Origin: Marthasterias glacialis
Lineage: Eukaryota; Echinodermata; Asteroidea; Forcipulatida; Asteriidae
DNA length: 64,000 nt
Reading direction: 5' to 3'
Assembly (NCBI GenBank): GCA_911728455.2
Contig: OU452225.1
Span: forward strand, 20,060,495 to 20,124,494
Made by a program: the position numbers and the translations under genes. This document shows positions 54,405 through 64,000 of the stretch, piece by piece. Every line of letters starts with the position of its first letter. Within the stretch, counting starts at the first letter, position 1. The notes under the pieces are model-generated. The model saw only the letters and a list, made by a program, of their open reading frames with translations, was not told where the DNA came from and made no database searches.

Positions 54405-55564
54405 GCCCACCCTCGGTTCTCGTCAACTTTTATGTTCAAATGGATTAGAAGTATTCATGAATAACCAACGACATTAAAATGAAGGGTAGTATTAAAATCA
54501 TGCAATTGTGCTGGTTGCTCTGCTCATCAGTGATGTTCTTAGTTCAATCTTTGTCAAAGAAGTAACTTGATACTGTTTTTACTGTTTTTTATTATTATAA
54601 ATGCAAAAAATGGTTAATGGCCTCATGTTTCAACCCTAGCAGAGTCCGAAAAAGACTGTAACGGCTAAGGACTTTCGGCGTAACGGCCGTAGCCACACTG
54701 CCGAAGCAATAATATATTTTGGTGCAGGGCGCCCCCTAGGGGCGCCCTCGCACTCTCGCGCGCTCTGGCGCCAAGTCGAATGCTCACTTCAAAATGGAGG
54801 CAGGCCGGCAGGAGTGTTTTACACTACACTACACGAGGCTAAACTAAAAAATAGTCAAAACTGAATGTACTCGTAACCCATTAACACGTGAGTATTGCAC
54901 TTTTTACAACACATACTGTGACAAACTGTTGGTTTAGTGAACATTTCAAACAACACTTTGCTTATATTGGTATTCTACCGGTGTGAAGTTGGTTGCTCAT
55001 TTGACGTTTGATGTTCGAAATTCGAATGTAAAACAAGAACCAGTTCCCGGTTTGACATTCAAATTTGGGCACAGAAGAACCGATGGAAAATTTACTTTGT
55101 AGAAAGAAGCACTTTTCACATGTCCAGACCCCATTGGCCGGGCACCACGGCTACCTACGGAATTGAAGAGGAAGATCCGTTGAACACACCCATTGTGATG
55201 GTTACTCCTAGCCCTACTATAGCCCCACTAGTGTGGCAAGGATTTTTGACATCGGTTGAATCCTTAGCCACACGTCCAAGCCTATCTTTTGTGCAGCTCG
55301 TCCCCCAATCCGCCGCATCGAAACCTAACGGGTGCGGCGCTGGATTTTAACCAACTAAATGTGTCCACGTACCTCTTAGCTTCCCTCCGGTACTTTGGCT
55401 GTTGAAGTTACTAACCTTATTAAGGGCAAATAATCATTTGAATTTGGCTCAAAATTACTCCACACAAATAGACATCGGCTAGCGATCGGGGCCATTTTGA
55501 TTACCCAGAATGCAATGCCATCACAAAATCACGTGTGGCGCGAGAGTATAAAAACAATTTCAGA
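54405..55564. other. No gene supported; GC-rich palindrome at 54726-54748
   Basis: Contains AGGGCGCCCC-CTA-GGGGCGCCCT, a perfect 10-bp inverted repeat, in a local CpG-rich patch (54690-54790) followed by AAAATGGAGGCAGGCCGG. This could be a promoter or a MITE piece. A 76-codon ATG frame at 55120-55350 has no recognisable domain. Confidence 0.35.
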
Positions 55565-55656
55565 ATGGAGTCAGCAAAAAGTGCAAGTACCAAACTATGC
55601 GTGCATGCAACCGATGCCATGCATAGATTTGGTGCATGCACTTTTTCTGACTCCAT
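55565..55656. ncRNA. Pre-miRNA-sized imperfect hairpin (candidate only)
   Basis: Arms ATGGAGTCAGCAAAAAGTGC... and ...GCACTTTTTCTGACTCCAT pair over about 40 bp with a few bulges and a loop of roughly 10 bases; total length 92 nt. The size and near-complete pairing fit a miRNA precursor, but a small foldback element would look the same. No expression evidence is available from sequence. Confidence 0.3.
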
Positions 55657-56328
55657 GCATTTTGTATTCTAAGCTGTTTCATTAGCTGTAGCTGTCACGT
55701 GAAACAGCCGCTGAATTGTTTTTGCACTCTCGTGACTTCCTTTTGAGATTATGAAAACAAGAAATAAGAATATGCTTCAATCAAGAATTGTTTTTGTTGG
55801 AGTTTGTGAAATCATTACATGGATGTGTAGAATGTTTCAAGACCCTACTCCATGAATCGATGTTTAATGGATCATTTTTTTTGTTTCCTGTCACATCTTC
55901 TTCAGATCAACTAATCCACACAGAGAGTGTTGCAGCTTCAGTCAGAGTGGCTGACAATCAACAGCAGAGATGTCTCAATCTGAACCCCAGCTGTAGTCAC
56001 ATCCAACACTGCCTGGACAACTCAATCAGCTTGATGGCTTGAGGTATTATGATACATGATTTCAACCCTACCCCCTCCCCTCCTCAACTCTTCAGAATCC
56101 AACTGCATGGTTTGTTTGATTCTGTTGGACTGAGGACTGCACTAGTAAACCCATCATGCTCTACATGGGATATCAGGCATACCACCATAATCAGGGTCGT
56201 ACAGTTTGGGTCCAACAGTTTGTCCAGTTATGATGTTGGATTTTGTTAGAGTAAGAAAGGATCCAAGCATATCACTCAAGGAAGGAGGTTCAATGGTTCA
56301 ATCTTAAACAACCAGTAATGAAGCAATT
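55657..56328. other. No gene; diverged relative of the 92-bp repeat at 55910-56030
   Basis: 55910-56030 (CCACACAGAGAGTG...GTCAGAGTGGCTGACAATC...AGAGATGTCTCAATCTGAACCCCAGCTG) is a diverged relative of the tandem unit at 63299-63566. No supported ORF. Confidence 0.5.
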
Positions 56329-56854
56329 TTAAAGGTTCACTGAAATAAAAAGTGTTATTGCTTTTATGTTACACCTTGTAATTTTTATAAAACGATTCAC
56401 TTGTAAGAAATCATTTTTTGCATTCCTGTGTATTTTTGCATAATTTGTTTTCTTTAAAAAATAACAGTCTTCAGGAACGACCACAAAAATAGGTGACTTG
56501 CTAACAATGGCTGGATTCTCAACGTGACATCACATGCATTACAACCAAGAATGAATTTGTTAATAGAAGAACACATATTTGTCATTCCTTTGGCAGACCC
56601 AATCCTAGAACAATTGTTTTGTGGAATAGCTCAAGAACATTATGTAATGCATGTGATGTCACGTTGAGAATCAAGCCATGTTAGCAAGTGACCTATTTTT
56701 GTGGGCGTTCCTGAAGACTGTTATTTTTCAAAGAAAACAAATGCGAAAAATACACAGGAATGCAAAAAATGATTTCTTACATGTGAATCGTTTTATAAAA
56801 ATCATAAGGTGTAACATAAAAGCATTAATACTTTGTATTTCATTGAACCTTTAA
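56329..56854. mobile_element. Foldback MITE with TTAA ends and ~210-bp arms (piggyBac-like)
   Basis: The left end is TTAA followed by AGGTTCACTGAAAT and the right end ATTTCATTGAACCT followed by TTAA. The arms 56331-56541 and 56646-56852 are reverse complements for about 210 bp (for example GTGACATCACATGCATTAC opposite GTAATGCATGTGATGTCAC). A 105-bp centre separates them. TTAA duplication suggests piggyBac-type mobilisation; non-autonomous. Confidence 0.85.
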
Positions 56855-56970
56855 GGATTGTGTACAGGAATGGGATTGTCTTTTATTCTTGATCTTGATG
56901 GGAAAGGATGATTTTTTATGTGGTTCATGACTTGAGATTCTTCAGAAGGTGCTTAACGTACTGAAACAAG

Positions 56971-57129
56971 TGTGATATGATGATATAGAACTTAGAAGAA
57001 TAGACACTTATAAGACAAGCTATGATTCTGGTAGGTCATGTTCCACAACACTTGCATGTACAATAGTAAGGCTGGAAAGTGTAGGTCAAAGGTCATATGA
57101 ATATGCATAGCCCATTACATCTCATTACA
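56971..57129 (-). repeat. 3' LTR of element B (159 bp)
   Basis: On the element's strand it begins TGTAATGAGATG and ends ATCATATCACA. It is identical by eye to the 5' LTR at 62115-62273. Such short LTRs are unusual but known among compact Gypsy elements. Confidence 0.96.
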
Positions 57130-57146
57130 TCCCCCCTTTTGAGAAC
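57130..57146 (-). other. Polypurine tract of element B
   Basis: Minus-strand GTTCTCAAAAGGGGGGA abuts the 3' LTR directly, the expected position for plus-strand priming. The stretch 57147-57639 beyond it is the element's untranslated 3' region, with no ORF of note. Confidence 0.85.
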
Positions 57147-57639
57147 AAAATCTATGATTGAAAGTAAGGTTTAAGTGAATTAGATTTTGAGGCGAATTTA
57201 GGAAATACATATACCATGAATTATCTTGTGTCTAAGGAATGACTAATCAGCTAATTGTCATCTGCATGTAAATCGTTGAATCACGTAGGAAACTTTCTAA
57301 CTGACTTGCTTACTACCAACAATATTTTTTTTTTTTTTTTTTAGGCATCCGTTTTGTGAAACCTATTTTTGGAACATTTATAAAAAACTTTGTTGTTTTA
57401 AAATCTTTTTCGTACACTTTTTTCTTGTACGATAAAATGAAACTTAAAACTTGTTTGCATAAAGAAAAACATTTCTTTCTTTGATAAGGTAAACTATACC
57501 GGTAACTGTCTTTACAGAATGACTTTTGTTTTCTAAGGCTGGTTTTGCTTGCTGTGCCGTTTTATAACAAAATATGAAAAGAAACAAACTGAAGAAGAAA
57601 ATATGAGTTTGTTGTTTCCTATCAGCACTTGAAACAGGC

Positions 57640-60600
57640 TTATGTTTCAATCGGTCTTTGTGGTTTTTTCACTACACGGCCACTGCGTGTATGGTATGGC
57701 TCAGCAGCCACAGCAGAGTTCGCGACAGAGTTCTTGTTATCACTGTGTTGTTTTTGAGCAGTAGACTTGCTTCCAGTCTCCCTCAGTATGGACTTGGGGG
57801 CATGTGGGTTGGGTGACGGGGTATGTACGCTAGCAACTGGTGGGTCTGAAAAGCGGAGTGTCTTTCGCAATGGTCCAGTATTGCGAATGTGCACTCTGTT
57901 ACGGCGTAAGCTTTGTCCAGTTAGTGTTTGAACAATGAATGATCTGGGTTCTGGACAAGAGTCTTTGACAACTGCAGGTGTCCATTTCCCAGTGTGGTGA
58001 TCTTGAACCGTCACGTGTTGTCCTGGTACCAGCGGAGATAGTTGGTGCATACCATCACGATCGTGGTATTCCTTCTGTTTCTCTTGACGCTGGGCCAACC
58101 TGGCATACAAGTCATCTTTGTCATGCCGGTTGTGTTTAATCTTTGACGGAAGGTTGTCCTTGAGTTTGCGGCCATTGAGTAGCTCTGCAGGTGAGGGAAG
58201 AGTACTGTCTATCGGGGTTGTGCGGAGGCATAGGAGGGCAAGGTAGGGGTCCATGTTAGACTGCTTTGCTTTTGTCAGGGTCAATTTGACAGTCTGTATC
58301 ATCCGTTCGATGAAACCATTGCTCCTGGGATACCTCGGGCTTGACGTCACGTGATCAAATCCCCAGTCCTGGGAGAATTTTTGGTACTCACGGCTGTTGT
58401 ACTGCGGTCCATTGTCACTTACGACTTTTGTGGGTATGCCCTGCTCACTGAAGATTTGTTTTGTGAGAGTTATTACCGTCGTACTCGAACACTGACCACT
58501 TATGCGGCGTACGAATGTAGCTTTGGAGTAATAGTCCGCGATGATGAGGTAGTCAGCATTGTCAAATTGGAAAAGATCCGTTCCGACAGTCTGCCAAGGC
58601 CGCTGGGGTATCTCATGAGGTAGTAAAGGCTCATGAGACTGCTTGCGCTGATGTGTTTGGCATATAGCGCATTTCCCAATTGACTGTTCAATGTCCTTGT
58701 TGATACCTGGCCAATATACACACCCTTTGGCTCGCAGTTGGCATTTGTTGACACCTTGGTGTCCGGCGTGTATTTTTTCAAGCGTCTCTTTTTGCATGGA
58801 TTCAGGAATGCTGATTCGATCTCCCTTGAAAACTAGGCCATTGTCAACTGACAGTTCGTCTCGACACGATCAGTAGTGGCGTATGCATTTAGGTAGATCC
58901 TTGGGATCCTCCGGCCAGCCAGTTATGATTGTCTCAGTAAATGGTCGTAGAGAAGGGTCACTAGCTGTCTCTTGCTTAAGCTGAGTGAGTCTAGCTTGAG
59001 AGAACTGTATGGCGTAGATTGTCGTATCGAAGTTGATCATAGGGCCATACGCGGGATTGAGTCGCGAAAGAGCGTCTGCGAGTAGTATTTCGCGTCCCGG
59101 CTTGTAAACGATGGTGAAATCGTAGGGGTGCAAACGCAACATCATACGCTGAAGTCTTGGGGGTGTGTTAGCAAGGCTTTTGTGTTGGATGTTCTCCAAG
59201 GGCTTGTGGTCAGACTCCACGACGAACTTTGACCCGTAGAGGTAAGTGTGGAATCGTGTACAACCGAACACCACCGCAAGCAACTCTCGTTCGATGTTGG
59301 CGTATCGTTTCTCAGTTTCAGTAAGTGCCTTGCTCGCGAATGCCACAGGCTTGTTGTTTTGCAGGAGTGCTGCTCCGAGTCCTTTCAGAGACGCGTCCAC
59401 CTGTAGCACTGTGGGTTGTCGAGGGTCGAAGTGGGTTAGTGTACACTCAGTACCGATCAGTGACTTGACATCTGCGAATGCTTTCTGGTGCGATTCCGTC
59501 CACTGCCACTCGCTGTCTTTGCGTAGCAGTGCACGGAGTGTGTCCGTATGATCGGCGAGTCTGGGGATGAATGGCGCGAGGTACTGCACCATGCCCAGAA
59601 ACTGCTGAAGTTCGTTGACATTCTGCGGTGCAGGGAGTGCATGAATGTCTTGCACCTTCTCCGGGTTGGGGTGCACACCAGAGGCGTCATACAGGCATCC
59701 GAAGAACTTAATGCAAGGGGTTCTTATCTCGCACTTGCTGAGATTGAAGATCAGGCCGTATTTGCGGGCCACTTGCATGAGGTTGTGCAAGTGCCTGTCA
59801 TGTTCTTTTACTGTAGAACCGAAGACAGCGATATCGTCTGCAATCCCCAAAGTTCCAGGGCATTGCTCAAGGATCATATCCATTTTCTCTTGGAAGATAT
59901 CCTGGGAGACTTTCAGCCCGAAAGGGAGGCGACAGAAACGATACCGTCCAAATGGCGAGTTGAAAGTTGTCAAGATACTGGACTCGTCATCCAGCACGAT
60001 GCTCCAGTACCCATGTCGTGCGTCTAGTTTGCTGAACACTTTAGCGCCACTAAACTGATGCGTAATTTCCTCCAGTGTTGGCGTTTTGTGATATGTCCGC
60101 TTGGAGGCTTTGTTCAGTGCTTGTGGATCTAGGCACACGCGAAGACTGCCGTTGGGCTTTCTGCTGAATGCCAGTGACGAAACCCAGTCTGTGGGCTCCG
60201 TGACCTTAGTAATGACATTCATGCTTTCCATTCTGTCCAGTTCAGTCTTTAACTCCTCCTTGATCTGGATTGGGTACTTTCGTGGAGGGTGTACAACCGG
60301 ACATGCATCCTCTCGTAGCGTGATATGGTATTCACCGGGGAATTTACCAATCCCAGTGAAACGATCAGGGTACATGCTGTGGAGTTCCTCTTTCGTTGGT
60401 ATTGGCGGGATGGGTTCATGTCGTGTCTGTGATGTGCAACGGACACCAACGGAACTGTCACTGCGTCGTGGTGTTGCGCGTATCGCACAGTTCAGCGTGA
60501 TGAGGTGGAGAGCTCGTGAGGTCGGAAGTCCAAGGATTGCTGGGCCTGTAGTATCGGCGACGAAGAAATCTGCGTCAAACCAGTCCGTCTCTCCATAGCT

Positions 60601-61788
60601 GCATGGAATTTTGACACATCCATATTGTTGAATTCGGGTTCCATTGTAAGCTGTGAGAAGCGTACTTTGCGTTGTAGTGGAGCCCGGTTGAGGATACCCA
60701 TCTGCGTCCAGTGATCGCGGAAACATGCGCCGGAATGTGCGTAGGGGGAGTATGTTCCCCTGCGCACCTGTGTCGACCTTGACATTGAGCGTGTGCGATC
60801 CAGGACGATGTTTCAGTTTGATGCGAAGTATTGCAAAAAGTTCATCACGAGTATCGGATGGACGCTCAATGCCGTCATGATTGTGCTGGGCTGTGATGGT
60901 GTCGAAAGCGATGTTATCAAACTGGTCCTGCATCTCAGCCACCTCATATTCAACCGCGTTGACCTCTTTTGATTTATGAGGTTTGGGGCGCGATGAAGAC
61001 CGACCACGGCGTTTAGGTGAGTACGATCCCCTGGAACGTGGACGTGATTTGCGAGTGGTACGTGGTTTTGTCTTAGTGCCTGCTGTACTGAGGCACATGT
61101 GTTGCCAGTGTCCATCTTTGCCGCAACCATTGCATCTTGTGCCGTATGCAGGGCACTTATCACGAGGTCGATAAGGGTGTCGTCCACCACAGTTTCTGCA
61201 CTGTCCTCGCGTCCTGATGACGTCCACCTGAGCTTTGCCAATATGATTCAACTGTGCCATATGCATGACACTGCCTTCGTGTGCTCGGCAAATGTCCAAG
61301 GCGTCTTTGAGTTGCAGTTTGTCGTCCTTTCGGAGCAGTTTCTTTTGCACCTCTGAGTATTTGACCCCTGAGATCAGAACTTCGATAATTCTCTCGTTGA
61401 GGGCTGCCTCATTTGCGAATTGGCATTTCATGGCTTTGGCCTTGCATCATGTGTAAAAGTCATCGATGCTCTCAGTTTCCATCTGCACAAACCGTTGAAA
61501 TTCCAACCGATGTATGCGGAAATTGTCCTGGGGTTCAATTTGGCTGGAGAACTTGTCCCAAATGTTTTGAGGATTGTTGAGGTCTTCGTCAGTCAGACCC
61601 CATGTGTTGAACATACGGAGACCCTCTTTCCCAGACCACAAAATGATGTAGTTGTGTTGGTCTTTAGGCTCAATGTTTTTGACAGCAAACCACATGGAAG
61701 CCGTCTGTTTGAAATCCTTATACGCTTGGGGCCTGTCAGTACTTTCCCAGTCCATCCCAGGTTGAGGTAAGCCTAATGAATCAGCCAT
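57640..61788 (-). pseudogene. gag-pol: Gag-Pol of element B, single frame broken by two in-frame TGA codons
   Basis: One frame of 1,383 codons including the stop, read 61788 to 57640. Segment 1 (61788-61447, 113 aa) is the Gag N-terminus and stops at TGA 61449-61447. Segment 2 (61431-58870 from its first ATG, 853 aa) has Cys-rich knuckles at 78-113 (CRNC...CPAYGTRCNGCGKDGHWQHMC), Arg/Lys-rich linker, protease DTGA at 220-223, RT with IADD at 530-533 where YxDD is usual, and RNase H D679, E716, D741, D786; it stops at TGA 58872-58870. Segment 3 (from 58797, 385 aa) is integrase: H10, H13, C43, C46 zinc finger, then D74, D128, E164. All three segments share one phase and all other catalytic residues are kept. 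Either two nonsense mutations or stop-codon readthrough; with identical LTRs the element may be mobilised in trans. Confidence 0.92.
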
Positions 61789-62114
61789 GTCTAACTCAAT
61801 TGTCCGTGCAAAAACGTGTTCAAAATGCAGTCGAGCCGAAGCAGGAAACTACAAACCGCAATGTCTGCACGAACCCGAGGTCAAAAGTCACCGCCTGACA
61901 CAACGAAAATGGCTTTGTGCGATGCACGTTGAGTTGCACGTTGTAAACCAATGCACTGTAATGTATGGCATGTACATACCGTACTGTCGTTGCGTGCACG
62001 GGGCTCGTTGCAGCGGAGTTTTTTACAGCGGCGATCCGTAGATCTCTCTCAGAAATGTTCGATCGAGGGTATAGTTCGATGTATTAGGGTCTTTCACTTA
62101 TACCGCTGCCACCA
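61789..62114 (-). other. Leader and primer-binding site of element B
   Basis: Immediately inside the 5' LTR the minus strand reads TGGTGGCAGCGGTATAAG (complement of about 62097-62114), a TGG-starting PBS. The rest is an untranslated leader ahead of the gag ATG at 61788. Confidence 0.75.
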
Positions 62115-62273
62115 TGTGATATGATGATATAGAACTTAGAAGAATAGACACTTATAAGACAAGCTATGATTCTGGTAGGTCATGTTCCACAACACTTGCA
62201 TGTACAATAGTAAGGCTGGAAAGTGTAGGTCAAAGGTCATATGAATATGCATAGCCCATTACATCTCATTACA
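62115..62273 (-). repeat. 5' LTR of element B (159 bp)
   Basis: Identical to 56971-57129. It contains no obvious TATA/poly(A) pair on the minus strand, as expected for so short an LTR. Confidence 0.96.
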
Positions 62274-63298
62274 ACAGGTTTCAGAGTTTTTCAGTATAGA
62301 CATTGTTAGAACATTAAGCCAATCCAGCCTTTGGTTTGGTGGCAAACATTTGACAATAATTTAGCTGATGTGGTAAGCCCATCTATGATTTGCTAAGGCC
62401 CTATTTTGATTTGAATGAGATATCCAAGCTAGAAACTCTAATTTTTATTCCAAAAGAAAATAGGAAATTTAAAAACGTTGTTAACAACTGATGAAACTCT
62501 AAATTTCTGGAATTGATCAGCAAGGACATTCATTAAAACAGATAATGTGTATCTAAAAACGGCGTATTATGTAACCAGTTGGCGCCGGATGACCTGTTTG
62601 TATGCAAATGTTACCCCTGCCTGGAAGCAGAAGCGGTGTTCAGACTGCATTGTGTAAAATCAGAATACCTGAGCAAAGGTCACCCGGACATTCCACTGCT
62701 GAGCAGGCACAGACCACATACGCCGTCTAATGTTCGTTTCACCCACACAAAGACAAACCATGGTCTTGAATATTTCACAGTTTTCTGGCCATTGAGAGGT
62801 GCTTTTTGTGTAATTCCCGATTCCAGACCTACCAGACATATGAAGAGGCTTCCACCATTGTTTATTCATTGTATTTTGGCTCAATGGAAGGAAGTCAGAG
62901 TGAGCCGGGAATCAAGCTATGGTTCAGAGTTTACTACCAATCCTATGTCGTAGGTAACGGCCGATGTTTTCCACTTCACAGTGGGTGAATTTGACATTTT
63001 CTTGGTCGAGAAAACAAAACACATGATGTAGTAAAGAGAATCTTTGTTCTCTTGGCTTTGTCAAGTCAGGGTTTCTTTGTGCCAGCTGTACCCTCAAAGA
63101 AAAAAGATTTTGGCTATTTTGGAAAGATCTGAACATTTGGAAAAACTTCTGAACCTGTTAAAATTTTGTCAATTGTATATTGCATGTCTTTTTGAAATAA
63201 ATCTTTTACTCAACAAATAATTCTCCTTTTCTTATTCCTTTTTTAATCTACTACAGATCATATAAATGACGGACAGTGTTTGATCTTCAATCAGAGTT
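62274..63298. other. No gene supported
   Basis: A 124-codon plus-strand frame (62579-62953) starts with TTG and has no recognisable domain; an overlapping minus frame is equally open. AATAAA and poly(A)-like context lie near 63195. I call no gene. Confidence 0.35.
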
Positions 63299-63566
63299 CC
63301 TGTCCATCCAGCACACTGAGCAGAGATGCCTCAACCTCTCAACCCGAGGCCCAGCTTGCAGTACCTCCAGAAGTCAGCCTCATTCAGAGTGTCTGTCCAT
63401 CCAGCACACTGAGCTGAGATGCCTCAACCTCTCAAACTGAGGCCTAGCTGCAGTACCTCCAGAAGTCAGCCTCATTCAGAGTGGCTGTCCATCCAGCACA
63501 CTGAGCAAAGATGCCTCAACCTCTCAACCTGAGGCCTAGCTGCAGTACCTCCAGAAGTCAGCCTAA
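63299..63566 (+). repeat. 92-bp tandem repeat, three copies
   Basis: Three head-to-tail units of 92-93 bp, starting near 63302, 63395 and 63487 (GTCCATCCAGCACACTGAGC; AGATGCCTCAACCTCTCAA; GAGGCCTAGCTGCAGTACC; TCCAGAAGTCAGCCTCATTC). Units are about 95% identical; a diverged relative is at 55910-56030. Confidence 0.93.
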
Positions 63567-64000
63567 AGAACTAACAGCTTTATATTTCAAGGTATGAAAT
63601 ATCATTGGTAATTATAAAAAAACTATCAGAGCTTACTTTGTGAATTTACTACCCGTACCAATTCTTGTGAAATACTGCCTTGTATGAGAAATTTGTTTCA
63701 CAACTTTTAATTTGTTTTTCTTCAAAATACCATGAAGCAAAATGAGCCTTTTAGCCACAAAATCCCTGACAAGTCATAAACAATTATTCACTGTTTTCTT
63801 GTAAGCCAGAGGATGTGAATGAATCTATTCTTGATATATCACAGGCAGTGGGCTAGAGGGTCTCACTGTGCACCCCAAAATGCCCCCACACCCTTCTTTA
63901 GAGGCTCACTGCCAAGGGTATCAAATTTTGATCAATAACCAGTTGCCACCGGGATTTTTTTCATTTTTTTTCCCCGTCCGGCCTGTAGCCCACAGATTAT
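63567..64000. other. No gene seen
   Basis: AT-rich non-coding sequence to the window end. A CCCCAAAATGCCCCCACACCC patch near 63875 and a T-run near 63960 are the only notable features. Confidence 0.4.

Larger units (their letters stand above)
56971..62273 (-). mobile_element. Compact Ty3/Gypsy retrotransposon (element B), minus strand
   Basis: 5,303 bp with identical 159-bp LTRs at both ends, near-matching 5-bp flanks (ACAAG left, ACAGG right), PBS, one gag-pol reading frame and a polypurine tract. Domain order Gag, zinc knuckles, protease, RT, RNase H, integrase is Ty3/Gypsy; the proteins resemble those often annotated as K02A2.6-like. The reading frame is cut by two in-frame TGA codons and is otherwise intact. 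Identical LTRs indicate a very recent insertion. Confidence 0.96.

Noticed and set aside
59246..61356. Plus-strand ORFs of 80-165 codons across element B
   Set aside because: They are antisense shadows of the gag-pol frame, which has clear retroelement domains on the minus strand.
62579..62953. 124-codon ORF as a gene
   Set aside because: TTG start, no domain, overlapping open frame on the other strand, no splice support.

Overview
This is a eukaryotic, AT-rich, repeat-dense genomic window. Intron-containing genes, Ty3/Gypsy retrotransposons, many foldback/MITE-like elements, tRNA-derived repeats and short CCCTAA (TTAGGG-type telomeric) tracts point to an invertebrate animal. The C-type lectin gene has a WIGCND...VEG-TW-VC-LDG layout that I associate with echinoderm lectins, so an echinoderm is my best inference. 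The species cannot be named from the sequence. Few host genes are visible, and most long open frames are retroelement proteins or shadows.

Layout. 1-329: probable exons of a host gene entering from the left edge. 0.94-9.46 kb: a tandem segmental duplication (two copies of a 3.7-4.8 kb unit). Each copy holds a 20-bp CCAAT-bearing minisatellite (about 7 versus about 69 units) and an array of 65-bp units each able to form a small hairpin. Diverged modules of the same kind run on to about 12.6 kb. 12.7-23.9 kb: no gene I can define. It holds degenerate tandem repeats, a foldback element with a tRNA-like core, nested inverted-repeat elements and telomere-like tracts. 23.9-25.4 kb: a complete two-exon secreted C-type lectin gene on the minus strand, reconstructed across a 1-kb intron. 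25.8-28.9 kb and 40.3-47.3 kb: two arrangements of the same long dispersed repeats (called R1 and R2 here), R2 ending in CCCTAA tracts, with an 8-bp-TSD MITE inserted in short R2 copies.

29.4-40.0 kb: a small host gene of two coding exons (29578-29800 and 39697-39788, phases matching). Its intron contains a 9.04-kb Ty3/Gypsy element (30504-39542) in the same orientation. LTRs differ only by two small indels, there is a 4-5 bp TSD, and gag and pol are intact. Gag and pol are joined by what looks like a textbook -1 frameshift site (heptamer GTTAAAC directly before the gag stop, 6-nt spacer, GC-rich hairpin). A third ORF downstream of pol, where an env would sit, encodes an intact SGNH/GDSL-type hydrolase. 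That cargo is the most unusual biology in the window.

47.3-56.9 kb: mostly non-coding, with one candidate first exon (48609-48709), several MITEs and a miRNA-sized hairpin. 56971-62273: a second, compact Ty3/Gypsy element on the minus strand with identical 159-bp LTRs; its single gag-pol frame is cut by two in-frame TGA codons. 63.3-63.6 kb: a 92-bp tandem repeat. Splice sites, TSDs and inverted repeats were found by eye; no database or structure program was run.
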